From: Streptomyces sp. S.PB5
GTDB lineage: Bacteria > Actinomycetota > Actinomycetes > Streptomycetales > Streptomycetaceae
Length of the DNA stretch: 64,000 nt
NCBI RefSeq assembly: GCF_030403745.1
Contig: NZ_JAQMWP010000004.1
Span: 186,001-250,000, forward strand
Reading direction: 5' to 3'
In this document: piece by piece, positions 45,186 through 56,267 of the stretch
Numbering within the stretch: position 1 is the stretch's first letter
Layout of the letters: each line of letters begins with the position of its first letter
Translations under genes and position numbers: made by a program
The notes under the pieces: model-generated
The model's input: the letters and a program-made list of their open reading frames with translations, nothing else
The model's database searches: none
Told to the model about the DNA's origin: nothing

Positions 45186-46695
45186 GGGGGGCCTCCTTCT
45201 TGCTGGTGGGGGTGGAGACGGCGAGCGCCATGACGGCGTCCTGGGTGGCCTCGTCGGCGGGGAGTTCGCCCGCGATCCGGCCCTGGGCCATGACCAGGAC
45301 CCGGTCGCTCATGCCGAGGACCTCGGGCAGATCGCTGGAGATCATGAGCACGGCCGCGCCCTGCGCGGTGAGTTCGTTGATCAGCTGGTAGATCTCGACC
45401 TTCGCGCCGACGTCGATGCCGCGCGTCGGCTCGTCGAGGATCAGCACCCTGGTGTCGGCCAGCAGCCACTTGCCGATGACGACCTTCTGCTGGTTGCCGC
45501 CGGACAACGTCCTCACGTGCTGGCCGAGTCCCGCCATCCGCACGCCCAGCTGCCCGGCGATCCGGGCGGCGGCCTCCCGCTGCCCCTTGAGGTCGACGAG
45601 CCCCGCGCGCGTGGCCGAACGCAGCGTCACCAGACCGAGGTTCTCCTCGACGGACGCGTCCAGCACGAGCCCCTGGCCCTTGCGGTCCTCGGGGACGAGC
45701 CCGATCCCGGCGGTCATGGCCGCGTTGACGTCGTGCTTGCCGACGGGCGAGCCGGCGACCTTCACGGTCCCCTTGTCGTAGGGGTCGGCCCCGAAGACCG
45801 CCCGTACGACCTCGGTACGGCCCGCCCCGACCAGACCGGCGATCCCGACGACCTCACCGGCGTGCACCTCGAAGGTCACGTCGTGGAAGACACCGTCCCG
45901 GGTGAGCCCCTCGACCGACAGCAACGCGGCGCCCTTCTCGGGCACTTCACGCGGGTACTGCTGCTCGATCGACCGTCCCACCATGAGCCGTACGAGCTCG
46001 TCCTCGGGCGTGGAAGCGGGCACCTGCCCGACGGACCTGCCGTCGCGGATGACCGTGACCCGGTCGCCGAGGGCGGCGATCTCCTCCAGGTGATGGGTGA
46101 TGAAGACGATCCCGACGCCGTCCTCGCGCAGCTTCCGCACGATGGCGAAGAGCTTCTCGACCTCCTCCGAGGTGAGCACGGCGGTCGGCTCGTCCATGAT
46201 CAGGACGCGTGCGTTCAGGCTCAGCGCCTTGGCGATCTCGACCATCTGGAGGCGGGCGATACCGAGTTCACGGACCCGCGTGCGGGGCGAGACGTCGACG
46301 CCCACGCGCGCGAGGAGCACCTCGGCGTCGGCCTCCATCCGCTTGCGGTCGATCATGCCGAGGCGGCGCGGCTGGCGGCCCAGGAAGATGTTCTCGGCGA
46401 CCGTGAGATCGGGGACGAGGTTGAACTCCTGGTAGATGGTGGCGATCCCGAGGCGCTCGGAGTCCTGCGCACCATGGATGCGCACCTCCTCGCCGGCGGC
46501 CAGGATGCGGCCCTCGTCGGGCGTGTAGGCGCCGGAGAGCATCTTGATGAGGGTGCTCTTGCCCGCGCCGTTCTCACCGAGGAGCACATGCACCTCGCCG
46601 CGGCGCAGATCGAAGTCGACGCCGTCGAGCGCGACCACGCCGGGGAAGGCCTTCCTCATGCCCTCGATGCGCAGCAACTCGTCCTGGTTGCTCAC
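45175..46695 (-). CDS. rbsA: Ribose ABC transporter ATPase, duplicated domains
   Basis: 506 residues from GTG 46695 with AGGAG six bases upstream. Two tandem ABC domains as in all sugar-CUT2 ATPases: first Walker A GENGAGKST and Walker B VLIMDEPTAVL; second domain with the degenerate P-loop GLVGAGRTEVVRA, signature LSGGNQQKVVIGKW and VLILDEPTRGID. It drives ribose import through the RbsCB membrane fusion. Its start overlaps the rbsR stop (GTGA), so regulator and transporter are coupled. Confidence 0.95.
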   Translation of the reverse strand: MSNQDELLRIEGMRKAFPGVVALDGVDFDLRRGEVHVLLGENGAGKSTLIKMLSGAYTPDEGRILAAGEEVRIHGAQDSERLGIATIYQEFNLVPDLTVAENIFLGRQPRRLGMIDRKRMEADAEVLLARVGVDVSPRTRVRELGIARLQMVEIAKALSLNARVLIMDEPTAVLTSEEVEKLFAIVRKLREDGVGIVFITHHLEEIAALGDRVTVIRDGRSVGQVPASTPEDELVRLMVGRSIEQQYPREVPEKGAALLSVEGLTRDGVFHDVTFEVHAGEVVGIAGLVGAGRTEVVRAVFGADPYDKGTVKVAGSPVGKHDVNAAMTAGIGLVPEDRKGQGLVLDASVEENLGLVTLRSATRAGLVDLKGQREAAARIAGQLGVRMAGLGQHVRTLSGGNQQKVVIGKWLLADTRVLILDEPTRGIDVGAKVEIYQLINELTAQGAAVLMISSDLPEVLGMSDRVLVMAQGRIAGELPADEATQDAVMALAVSTPTSKKEAPRGH

Positions 46696-47729
46696 GACTG
46701 GCTCCTGTTCTGTGCGGGTGCCGACTCGGGGGAAGCCGGCTGCTCGCCGCACGAGCGGCGTACGACGAGACGGGCGGGAAGAGTGACGGACTGCGGGGGC
46801 CGTCCCTCGATGCGGTCGACCAGGGCCCTCACTGCGGCCCGGCCCAGCTCGCCCGTCGGCTGGGCGACCGCGGTGATCGGCGGATCGGTGTGCACGAACC
46901 ACGGGATGTCGTCGAACGCGGCGAGCCCGATGTCCTCCGGGACCCGCAGCCCACGCGCGCGTACGGCGTCCAGGGCGCCGAGCGCCATCAGGTTGTCGGC
47001 CGCGAAGACGACCTCGGGCGGCTCGGGCAGATCGAGGAAGCCCTCGGTGACCCGGCGCCCGCTCTCGGCCTGGAAGTCGCCCTGCCCCGTGTAGGCGTCG
47101 GGGAGTTCGAGACCGAACGCGTGCAGGGCCTCCCTGAAGGCCTCCACACGCTCACGGCCCGTCGTGGTCGCCGCCGGTCCCGCGATGATGGCGAGCCGCC
47201 GGTGCCCGAGCGCGTGCAGATGCGCGACGAGGTCACGCACGGCGTCCCGCCCGTCGGACCGGACGACCGGCACGTCCACGCCCGGGATCCACCGGTCGAC
47301 GAAGACCATCGGCGTCCCCGCGCGCGCGGCGTCCAGCATCAGCGGGGAGCCGCCGTCGGTGGGGGAGACGAGGAGGCCGTCGATACGGCGGTCGAGGAGG
47401 GTCCGTACGTGGTGGTCCTGGAGGTCCGGCCGCTCGTCGGCGTTGCCGATGATGACGCTGTACCCCAGCGCGCGGGCCTCCTCCTCGACGGAGCGGGCCA
47501 GCTCGGTGAAGTACGGGTTCATGACGTCGCTGATGACCAGGCCGAGGGTGCGGGTCTGGTCGGTGCGCAGCGAACGGGCGACGGCGTTCGGGCGGTAGCC
47601 CAGCGCCTCGACAGCGGCCAGCACGCGCGTGCGTGCGTCCTCGCTGACCGACGGATGGTCGTTCAGGACGCGTGACACCGTGGCGACGGAGACCCCCGCC
47701 TCGGCAGCGACGTCCTTGATGCTCGCCAT
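46692..47729 (-). CDS. rbsR: LacI family repressor of the ribose operon
   Basis: 345 residues. DNA-binding headpiece (SIKDVAAEAGVSVATVSRVL) and sugar-binding core (LGLVISDVMNPYFTELA, LRVPEDIGLAAFDDIPW) are canonical. It is the first gene of the operon it very likely represses; ribose would be the inducer. Two near-identical operators lie just upstream of its ATG at 47729. The four-base overlap with rbsA links repressor level to transporter level. Confidence 0.92.
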   Translation of the reverse strand: MASIKDVAAEAGVSVATVSRVLNDHPSVSEDARTRVLAAVEALGYRPNAVARSLRTDQTRTLGLVISDVMNPYFTELARSVEEEARALGYSVIIGNADERPDLQDHHVRTLLDRRIDGLLVSPTDGGSPLMLDAARAGTPMVFVDRWIPGVDVPVVRSDGRDAVRDLVAHLHALGHRRLAIIAGPAATTTGRERVEAFREALHAFGLELPDAYTGQGDFQAESGRRVTEGFLDLPEPPEVVFAADNLMALGALDAVRARGLRVPEDIGLAAFDDIPWFVHTDPPITAVAQPTGELGRAAVRALVDRIEGRPPQSVTLPARLVVRRSCGEQPASPESAPAQNRSQS

Positions 47730-47747
47730 CGCCGCTCCACCTCCTCG

Positions 47748-47797
47748 TGGAATCGATTACACGACTTCGTGTACCGAGGATTGGAATCGATTACACG
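47748..47797. promoter_or_regulatory. Tandem RbsR operators
   Basis: TGGAATCGATTACACG occurs twice, at 47748-47763 and 47782-47797, each with the palindromic core AATCGATT. The 34-bp spacing is close to three helical turns, so two repressor dimers could bind the same face. They lie 19-68 bp upstream of rbsR and may also affect the divergent cupin gene. Confidence 0.8.
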
Positions 47798-47915
47798 GCG
47801 GTTGACAAGACCCCGAGACCGGATCGTGATGTCGCGCTCCGCGGCGGCTCGGATCAGGCTGGAAGGAGCACAGCGTGTCGCGTCCAGGCCCCGGCGGGCC
47901 GGAGACGGAGGAGTC

Positions 47916-48281
47916 ATGACGTCGGCGACTCGAAGCGACGTCCCCGTCGCGATGGAAGGCGACGGGGTCGAACTGCGCATGGCGCCCATCGGCGGCGGTA
48001 TGTCGGTCGGTTACATCCACCTGCCCCAGGGCGCCGATCTGGGCCCGGCCCTCAAGGGCATGCCCGACGACGCCTGCCAGTGCCCGCACTGGGGCTATCT
48101 GCTCAAGGGCAAGGTGCGGATGCGCACGGCCTCGGGCTCGGAGATCTACGAGGCCGGCCAGGCCTACTACTGGGGCCCCGGCCATGTCCCGGAGGCACTG
48201 GAGGACAGCGATTTCGTGGAGTTCTCCCCGACGGAGGAGTTCGAGACGGTGATCAACTACGTGAAGGCGCAGACGGGTTGA
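47916..48281 (+). CDS. Cupin-like small protein
   Basis: 121 residues from ATG 47916, preceded by GGAGGAG at three bases. A single cupin barrel is suggested by CQCPHWGYLLKGKVRMRTASG (first motif with the His) and YEAGQAYYWGPGHVPEA (second motif with His), so a metal site is likely. Family members of this type are of unknown function or act as sugar or metabolite sensors. It is divergent from rbsR, and its promoter region overlaps the two RbsR operators, so ribose could influence it (inference). Confidence 0.75.
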   Translation: MTSATRSDVPVAMEGDGVELRMAPIGGGMSVGYIHLPQGADLGPALKGMPDDACQCPHWGYLLKGKVRMRTASGSEIYEAGQAYYWGPGHVPEALEDSDFVEFSPTEEFETVINYVKAQTG

Positions 48282-48282
48282 G

Positions 48283-48861
48283 CGGCAGGCCGGCCGCCCG
48301 GCGCGCGGCCGCCGCATGGTGGGGCGCACCCCAGGCGCGGGCGACGCGCTCGGCCGGGGCCTACACCTCCACCGCGCGCCGCTCCTCGCCGAGGAACCGG
48401 TACAGATCCCCGAGGGCCTGGGCGAGCGGACGCCTGGCACAGGCCCCGCCGGCCGTCCCCGCGAACTGCTCCCGCGGCGGCAGCAGGTGTCCGACCAGCA
48501 GGCGTGCGGTGCTCCGGCCGTCGAGCAGGACGGAGAGTCCGGCGCGGTGGTCGAGCTCCATGCCGTAGAGGTGGTCGGCCACCGGCCGCGTGGGGAAGCC
48601 CATGGCCCGCATCTCCTCCACCCGCCCCAACCGGGCCAGGACGAGCGCCGGCGCCACCGTCACCGGGGCCCCGACGGCCCGGTGCACCGCGCGGACGTCG
48701 GCCTCGATCTCCGCCTCCCGGCCCTGGGTGAGCCGGATCGTCCACAGGCCGAGCGTGCGCGGGGCGGTGGCATGGTGCGCCCCGACCCGCTGGAACGGCC
48801 CGTCCGCCTCGGCACACCGGGCCTCCGCCTCCTCGAACCGCCCGGCGACCGTGGTCGGCAT
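48283..48861 (-). pseudogene. 3' remnant of a large BTAD/ATPase-type regulator
   Basis: The minus strand encodes about 190 residues resembling the end of a large tetratricopeptide-containing regulator: RFEEAEARCAEAD, LGLWTIRLTQGREAEIEADV, RRPLAQALGDLYRFLGEE. A TAG at 48361-48363 interrupts it in frame, after which ERVARAWGAPHHAAAARRAA continues the same homology without a shift. The N-terminal DNA-binding and ATPase parts are absent. It therefore cannot make a functional regulator. The next 17-bp direct repeats (near 48930-48965) may mark the deletion edge. Confidence 0.65.
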
Positions 48862-48978
48862 GGCGTATCTGCAACGCCGAGGTCTGCCACGCCCGAAGGC
48901 GGAGTGGGACCGGTTCCGCGAGCTCGCGCGGTCCGCCCGACGGCACGGTCCGCCCGACGGCACGGTCCGGCCTGATCC

Positions 48979-49128
48979 ATGGCGAGCCTGGCACTGGCGG
49001 CGAGTCTCCTGACCGCCGCGATCGTGACGGCGATCCGGCTCGCCCGTCGGCCCCCGTGCACCCCGCCCGACGGGGACCGCATACGGAACGTGATCCGCTC
49101 CCCGCACCACTGCCCCCGTATCCGCTGA
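48979..49128 (+). CDS. Possible 49-residue membrane peptide
   Basis: ATG 48979 opens 49 codons with good third-position GC: MASLALAASLLTAAIVTAIR would be one membrane helix, followed by a basic Cys/His-containing tail (PPCTPPDGDR, SPHHCPRIR). No ribosome site is visible and it stands in a decayed region, so it may be chance. I do not recognise it. Confidence 0.22.
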   Translation: MASLALAASLLTAAIVTAIRLARRPPCTPPDGDRIRNVIRSPHHCPRIR

Positions 49129-49210
49129 GCCGCACCACTGCCCCCGTATCCGTCGGCCCCGCCTGTGGATACCCCCGCCCGTTGTCACACCCCGCCGGTA
49201 CCGTCGGATC

Positions 49211-51511
49211 ATGGCTCAACAGGCGGGGAACTCCACGGGCGAACGACGACTCGCCGTCCTCGAAGGCGTCCTGGAACGGATCACGTACGCCAACGAGGAC
49301 AACGGCTACACCGTCGCCCGCGTCGACACCGGCAGAGGCGGCGGTGACCTCCTCACGGTCGTCGGTGCGCTGCTCGGCGCCCAGGTGGGGGAGTCCCTCC
49401 GGATGGAAGGCCGTTGGGGCTCCCACCCCCAGTACGGCAAGCAGTTCACCGTGGAGAACTACACGACGGTCCTGCCGGCCACCGTCCAGGGCATCCGCCG
49501 CTATCTGGGCTCCGGGCTGGTCAAGGGCATCGGCCCGGTCTTCGCCGACCGCATCACCCAGCACTTCGGCCTGGACACCCTGCAGATCATCGAGGAGGAG
49601 CCGAAGCGGCTCATCGAGGTCCCCGGGCTCGGCCCGAAGCGGACGAAGAAGATCGCCGACGCCTGGGAGGAGCAGAAGGCGATCAAGGAGGTCATGCTCT
49701 TCCTCCAGACCGTCGAGGTGTCGACGTCCATCGCGGTCCGGATCTACAAGAAGTACGGCGACGCCTCGATCTCCGTCGTCAAGAACCAGCCCTACCGCCT
49801 CGCCTCTGACGTCTGGGGCATCGGCTTCCTCACCGCCGACAAGATCGCCCAGTCCGTCGGCATCCCGCACGACAGCCCGGAGCGGGTCAAGGCCGGTCTC
49901 CAGTACGCCCTTTCGCAGTCCACCGACCAGGGCCACTGCTATCTCCCCGAGGAGCGGCTGATCGCCGACGCGGTCAAGCTCCTCCAGGTCGACACCGGCC
50001 TGGTCATCGAGTGCCTCGCCGAACTCGCCGAGCCCGACGAGGACACCGGCGAATCCGGTGTCGTACGGGAAAAAGTGCCCGGGGAGCACGGCGAACCCGT
50101 CACCGCCATCTACCTCGTCCCCTTCCACCGCGCCGAACTCTCCCTCTCCGCCCAGCTGTTGCGCCTCCTGCGCACCGAAGAGGACCGCATGCCCGGCTTC
50201 CACGACGTGGCTTGGGACAAGGCGCTCGGCTGGCTCAAGGGCCGTACCGGCGCCGATCTCGCCCCCGAGCAGGAGGCCGCGGTCCGGCTCGCGCTCACCG
50301 AGAAGGTCGCGGTCCTCACCGGAGGCCCGGGCTGCGGCAAGTCCTTCACGGTCCGCTCGATCGTGGAGCTGGCCCGCGCGAAGAAGGCCAGGGTCGTGCT
50401 CGCCGCCCCCACGGGGCGTGCCGCCAAGCGGCTCGCCGAGCTCACCGGCGCCGAGGCGTCCACCGTCCACCGCCTGCTGGAGCTGAAGCCCGGCGGCGAC
50501 GCGGCGTACGACAAGGACCGTCCGCTGGAGGCCGACCTGGTGGTGGTCGACGAGGCGTCGATGCTGGACCTGCTGCTCGCCAACAAGCTGGTGAAGGCCG
50601 TACCGCCGGGCGCGCATCTGCTCTTCGTGGGAGACGTCGACCAGCTCCCCAGTGTCGGAGCGGGGGAGGTCCTGCGGGATCTGCTCGCCGAGGGCAGCCC
50701 CATCCCCGCCGTCCGCCTCACACGCGTGTTCCGGCAGGCCCAGCAGTCCGGTGTCGTCACCAACGCGCACCGGATCAACTCCGGGCAGCACCCCGTCACC
50801 GACGGCATGAAGGACTTCTTCCTCTTCGTCGAGGACGACACCGAGGAGGCGGGGCGGCTCACGGTCGATGTCGCGGCCCGTCGAATTCCGGCCAAATTCG
50901 GGCTCGACCCCCGCCGGGACGTCCAGGTGCTCGCCCCCATGCACCGAGGTCCCGCCGGTGCCGGCAACCTCAACGGCCTGTTGCAGCAGGCCATCACGCC
51001 GGGCCGCCCCGATCTGGCGGAGAAGCGGTTCGGCGGCCGGGTCTTCCGCGTCGGCGACAAGGTCACCCAGATTCGCAACAATTACGAGAAAGGGAAGAAC
51101 GGTGTCTTCAACGGCACCGTGGGCGTCGTCACCTCACTCGACCCGGTCGACCAGCGACTCACGGTGCTGACGGACGAGGACGAGGAGGTTCCGTACGAAT
51201 TCGACGAACTGGACGAACTGGCCCATGCGTACGCGGTGACCATCCACCGCTCGCAGGGCAGTGAATATCCCGCCGTCGTGATCCCCGTCACCACCGGAGC
51301 ATGGATGATGCTCCAGCGGAACCTGCTGTACACGGCGGTGACCCGGGCCAAGAAGCTGGTCGTCCTCGTCGGTTCACGCAAGGCGATCGGTCAGGCGGTA
51401 CGCACGGTGTCGGCGGGGCGGCGGTGCACGGCCCTCGATTTCAGGCTCAGTGGACTCGGGCTCAGTGGATTCGGACTCAGTGGAAAAAATGATCGATCAA
51501 ATGAGTCATGA
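49211..51511 (+). CDS. recD2: RecD2-type ATP-dependent DNA helicase
   Basis: 766 residues. N-terminal helix-hairpin-helix region (GSGLVKGIGPVFADRI, EVPGLGPKRTKKIADAW) followed by SF1B helicase motifs: Walker A GGPGCGKSFT (about 373), Walker B VVVDEASMLD (about 443), GDVDQLPSVGAG, and the C-terminal motif VTIHRSQGSEYPAVV and LLYTAVTRAKKLV. It unwinds DNA 5' to 3' independently of RecBC and is thought to help repair and replication. The C-terminus carries an LSGLGLSGFGLSG repeat encoded by 15-bp DNA repeats. ATG 49211; no operon partner. Confidence 0.92.
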   Translation: MAQQAGNSTGERRLAVLEGVLERITYANEDNGYTVARVDTGRGGGDLLTVVGALLGAQVGESLRMEGRWGSHPQYGKQFTVENYTTVLPATVQGIRRYLGSGLVKGIGPVFADRITQHFGLDTLQIIEEEPKRLIEVPGLGPKRTKKIADAWEEQKAIKEVMLFLQTVEVSTSIAVRIYKKYGDASISVVKNQPYRLASDVWGIGFLTADKIAQSVGIPHDSPERVKAGLQYALSQSTDQGHCYLPEERLIADAVKLLQVDTGLVIECLAELAEPDEDTGESGVVREKVPGEHGEPVTAIYLVPFHRAELSLSAQLLRLLRTEEDRMPGFHDVAWDKALGWLKGRTGADLAPEQEAAVRLALTEKVAVLTGGPGCGKSFTVRSIVELARAKKARVVLAAPTGRAAKRLAELTGAEASTVHRLLELKPGGDAAYDKDRPLEADLVVVDEASMLDLLLANKLVKAVPPGAHLLFVGDVDQLPSVGAGEVLRDLLAEGSPIPAVRLTRVFRQAQQSGVVTNAHRINSGQHPVTDGMKDFFLFVEDDTEEAGRLTVDVAARRIPAKFGLDPRRDVQVLAPMHRGPAGAGNLNGLLQQAITPGRPDLAEKRFGGRVFRVGDKVTQIRNNYEKGKNGVFNGTVGVVTSLDPVDQRLTVLTDEDEEVPYEFDELDELAHAYAVTIHRSQGSEYPAVVIPVTTGAWMMLQRNLLYTAVTRAKKLVVLVGSRKAIGQAVRTVSAGRRCTALDFRLSGLGLSGFGLSGKNDRSNES
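51446..51484. repeat. 15-bp repeats at the recD2 3' end
   Basis: CTCAGTGGACTCGGG (51446-51460) and CTCAGTGGATTCGGA (51461-51475) are followed by a partial third copy, CTCAGTGGA. They encode the LSG repeat at the RecD2 C-terminus, outside the helicase domain. Confidence 0.75.
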
Positions 51512-51563
51512 AGGTCACAGAACCCTTCCGGAACCGGGCGAGGAGGGGCAGGATGGGCAAGCT

Positions 51564-51582
51564 GGCGGCACTGAGTGCCGCC
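51564..51582. terminator. Short hairpin between recD2 and citA
   Basis: GGCGGCAC (51564-51571) pairs with GTGCCGCC (51575-51582) around TGA. It lies 53 bp after the recD2 stop and 109 bp before the citA start, so it may end the helicase transcript. Confidence 0.45.
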
Positions 51583-51690
51583 AATCAGCCCAATGCTCGA
51601 CCCCGAGTGCACTCACCTGCGCCAAATGGGGGATGGTAGAGACAGTCAGGGCAACCTCGAAGATGAGGCACAACGTCGGTGAGGGAAGAC

Positions 51691-52980
51691 GTGAGCGACA
51701 ACTCAGTAGTACTGCGGTACGGCGACGGCGAGTACACCTACCCGGTGATCGACAGCACCGTCGGCGACAAGGGCTTCGACATCGGCAAGCTCCGCGCCCA
51801 GACCGGTCTGGTGACGCTGGACAGCGGCTACGGCAACACCGCGGCCTATAAATCCGCCATCACCTACCTCGACGGTGAGGCGGGCATCCTCCGCTACCGC
51901 GGCTACCCGATCGAGCAGCTGGCCGAGCGCGCCACTTTCCTGGAGGTCGCCTACCTGCTGATCAACGGTGAGCTGCCGACCGTCGACGAGCTCACCTCGT
52001 TCAAGAACGAGATCACGCAGCACACCCTGCTGCACGAGGACGTCAAGAACTTCTACCGTGGCTTCCCGCGCGACGCCCACCCGATGGCGATGCTGTCGTC
52101 GGTCGTCTCCGCGCTCTCCAGCTTCTACCAGGACAGCCACAACCCGTTCGACGAGAACCAGCGCAACCTCTCGACGATCCGCCTGCTCGCCAAGCTTCCG
52201 ACGATCGCGGCGTACGCGTACAAGAAGTCGATCGGCCACCCGTTCGTCTACCCGCGCAACGACCTCGGTTACGTCGAGAACTTCCTCCGGATGACCTTCT
52301 CGGTCCCGGCGCAGGAGTACGAGCTCGACCCGGTCGTCGTCTCCGCGCTCGACAAGCTGCTGATCCTGCACGCGGACCACGAGCAGAACTGTTCGACGTC
52401 GACGGTCCGCCTCGTGGGCTCGTCCCAGGCGAACATGTTCGCCTCGATCTCCGCTGGCATCTCCGCCCTGTGGGGCCCGCTGCACGGCGGCGCCAACCAG
52501 TCCGTCCTGGAGATGCTCGAGGGCATCCAGGCCAACGGCGGCGATGTCGACTCCTTCATCCGCAAGGTGAAGAACAAGGAGGACGGCGTCCGCCTGATGG
52601 GCTTCGGCCACCGGGTGTACAAGTCCTTCGACCCGCGCGCGAAGATCATCAAGGCCGCCGCGCACGACGTCCTCTCGGCCCTCGGCAAGTCCGACGAGCT
52701 GCTGGACATCGCCCTGAAGCTGGAGGAGCACGCGCTCTCGGACGACTACTTCGTCTCGCGCAACCTCTACCCCAACGTCGACTTCTACACCGGCCTGATC
52801 TACCGGGCCATGGGCTTCCCGACCGAGATGTTCACGGTCCTGTTCGCCCTCGGCCGCCTTCCGGGCTGGATCGCCCAGTGGCACGAGATGATCAAGGAGC
52901 CGGGCTCCCGCATCGGCCGCCCGCGCCAGATCTACACCGGCGTCGTCGAGCGCGACTTCGTCCCGGTCGAAGAGCGCTGA
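51691..52980 (+). CDS. citA: Citrate synthase
   Basis: 429 residues from GTG 51691, with GAGGGA at the right distance; the frame opens at 51679 but that start lacks a site. Condenses acetyl-CoA and oxaloacetate to citrate, the entry step of the TCA cycle. The catalytic residues are intact: His in GPLHGGANQ (about 264), His in GFGHRVYKSFDPRAK (about 306) and Asp in VDFYTGLIYRAMG (about 363). Length matches the hexameric type II enzyme of Gram-negatives and streptomycetes. It is followed by a strong terminator and is probably monocistronic. Confidence 0.95.
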   Translation: MSDNSVVLRYGDGEYTYPVIDSTVGDKGFDIGKLRAQTGLVTLDSGYGNTAAYKSAITYLDGEAGILRYRGYPIEQLAERATFLEVAYLLINGELPTVDELTSFKNEITQHTLLHEDVKNFYRGFPRDAHPMAMLSSVVSALSSFYQDSHNPFDENQRNLSTIRLLAKLPTIAAYAYKKSIGHPFVYPRNDLGYVENFLRMTFSVPAQEYELDPVVVSALDKLLILHADHEQNCSTSTVRLVGSSQANMFASISAGISALWGPLHGGANQSVLEMLEGIQANGGDVDSFIRKVKNKEDGVRLMGFGHRVYKSFDPRAKIIKAAAHDVLSALGKSDELLDIALKLEEHALSDDYFVSRNLYPNVDFYTGLIYRAMGFPTEMFTVLFALGRLPGWIAQWHEMIKEPGSRIGRPRQIYTGVVERDFVPVEER

Positions 52981-53032
52981 GCCGAACCGCAGAACTCCGA
53001 GCCGCAGAGCGCTGATTCGCTCCCGGAACGAC

Positions 53033-53067
53033 AAGGCCCCGTACACGGTGAACGTGTACGGGGCCTT
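53033..53067 (+). terminator. citA terminator
   Basis: A perfect 15-bp stem (53033-53047 with 53053-53067) closes a five-base loop, 52 bp after the citA stop. The stem ends in AAGG/CCTT, a common strong terminator form in streptomycetes. Confidence 0.88.
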
Positions 53068-53617
53068 CGTACGTACTCAAGGGTGGGCGCAGGGCATGAC
53101 AGGACAGCAGAAGGCGCCCCGGCGTCAGTCCCCCCACGGGCCGACGACCAGGGCGCCTTCCCATGTCCCGGTGCGGATTCCCCCCACGGGATCCGGCCGG
53201 GCGTTTGAGAGACCAGCGCCTGAATTCGCTGTCTTTCGGTACTGCAGTTGTTCGGTACTGCGTTTTTCGGTACTGCCAGGTGGTGCTCTGGTGTGCGATC
53301 TGCCGGGACAGCGCACGGTCGGGAGGGCCGCTCAAAGCTTCCCGAAGTACGTGCCCCGGCAACGCATCTCTGAGGAAGTCCCCCAAGACATCCTCAGACG
53401 CCAGGATGCGCCCCCCAAGACGCGGCCTGACATCGCCAACTTAGACCTTCGAACCCCTTCGATGGTTACGTTCGCATCACTGTGATCTGCGTCTCTTGCA
53501 TTTGTCCGTTTGATGCGCAAGGGGCCCGAAACGTCGATCGGAGCCCAAGCGTAAGGATGATGCGCGAGCCTTGTGAAGAGCTTATGTGAGTGGCGCGCCG
53601 GACTCCAGAGGGGCTTC
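53068..53617. other. Long intergenic region between citA and copA
   Basis: About 550 bp without a convincing gene. It holds a 10-bp inverted repeat GAAGGCGCCC / GGGCGCCTTC (53110-53119 and 53151-53160) with a 31-base loop, two copies of TCCCCCCACGGG, the triple TTCGGTACTGC repeat, and a locally AT-richer stretch at 53460-53580. The convergent arrangement explains the hairpins as terminators; the rest is unexplained. Confidence 0.6.
53235..53276. repeat. Three direct repeats of TTCGGTACTGC
   Basis: Copies begin at 53235, 53251 and 53266 with 15-16-bp spacing in an otherwise non-repetitive, T-richer part of the gap. Spacing of about 1.5 helical turns and the conserved 11-bp unit could suit protein binding, but no promoter is nearby. 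Confidence 0.6.
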
Positions 53618-55924
<2,307 letters not shown>

Positions 55925-55965
55925 GGTCCGTACTCCGAGGTCCGTACTCCGGGAAGGGCTGTGGC

Positions 55966-56205
55966 TCAGGCCTGGCCGGCGAGCTCGAACCCGGCCTCGT
56001 CCACGGCCGCGCGCACGGCCTCCTCGTCCAGGGGCGCCTCGGACACGACCGTGACCTCACCGGTGGAGGCGACGGCCTTCACCGAGGTGACCCCGGGGAT
56101 CTCGGAGATCTCGCCGGACACGGAGCCCTCGCAGTGCCCGCAGCTCATGCCGGTCACCTTGTAGACGGTGGTGACGGAGCCCTGGGTGTCGGTCTGGGTG
56201 CTCAT
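55966..56205 (-). CDS. copZ: Copper chaperone, heavy-metal-associated domain
   Basis: 79 residues from ATG 56205, with GAGGAG seven bases upstream; an in-frame ATG at 56247 would overlap the operator and is unlikely. A single ferredoxin-like HMA domain with the copper-binding motif [11 protein letters not shown]. It carries Cu(I) to CopA and buffers cytosolic copper. First gene of the copZ-copA operon; an inverted repeat of CsoR type lies 46-62 bp upstream. Confidence 0.93.
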   Translation of the reverse strand: MSTQTDTQGSVTTVYKVTGMSCGHCEGSVSGEISEIPGVTSVKAVASTGEVTVVSEAPLDEEAVRAAVDEAGFELAGQA

Positions 56206-56249
56206 GTCGTTCTCCTCATCGAGGTGTGTGACGTTCGTATCCGACACCC

Positions 56250-56267
56250 TATACCCCTAGGGGGTAT
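56250..56267. promoter_or_regulatory. CsoR-like copper operator
   Basis: TATACCCCTAGGGGGTAT is a nearly perfect inverted repeat of the TACCCC...GGGGTA kind bound by actinobacterial CsoR. It precedes copZ by about 45 bp. The TAG stop codon of the upstream PrsW-like gene lies inside it. No csoR gene is in the window, so the regulator acts in trans. Confidence 0.75.

Noticed and set aside
56205..56247. Longer CopZ starting at ATG 56247
   Set aside because: The later ATG 56205 has a good GAGGAG site, and the longer form would begin right at the operator.
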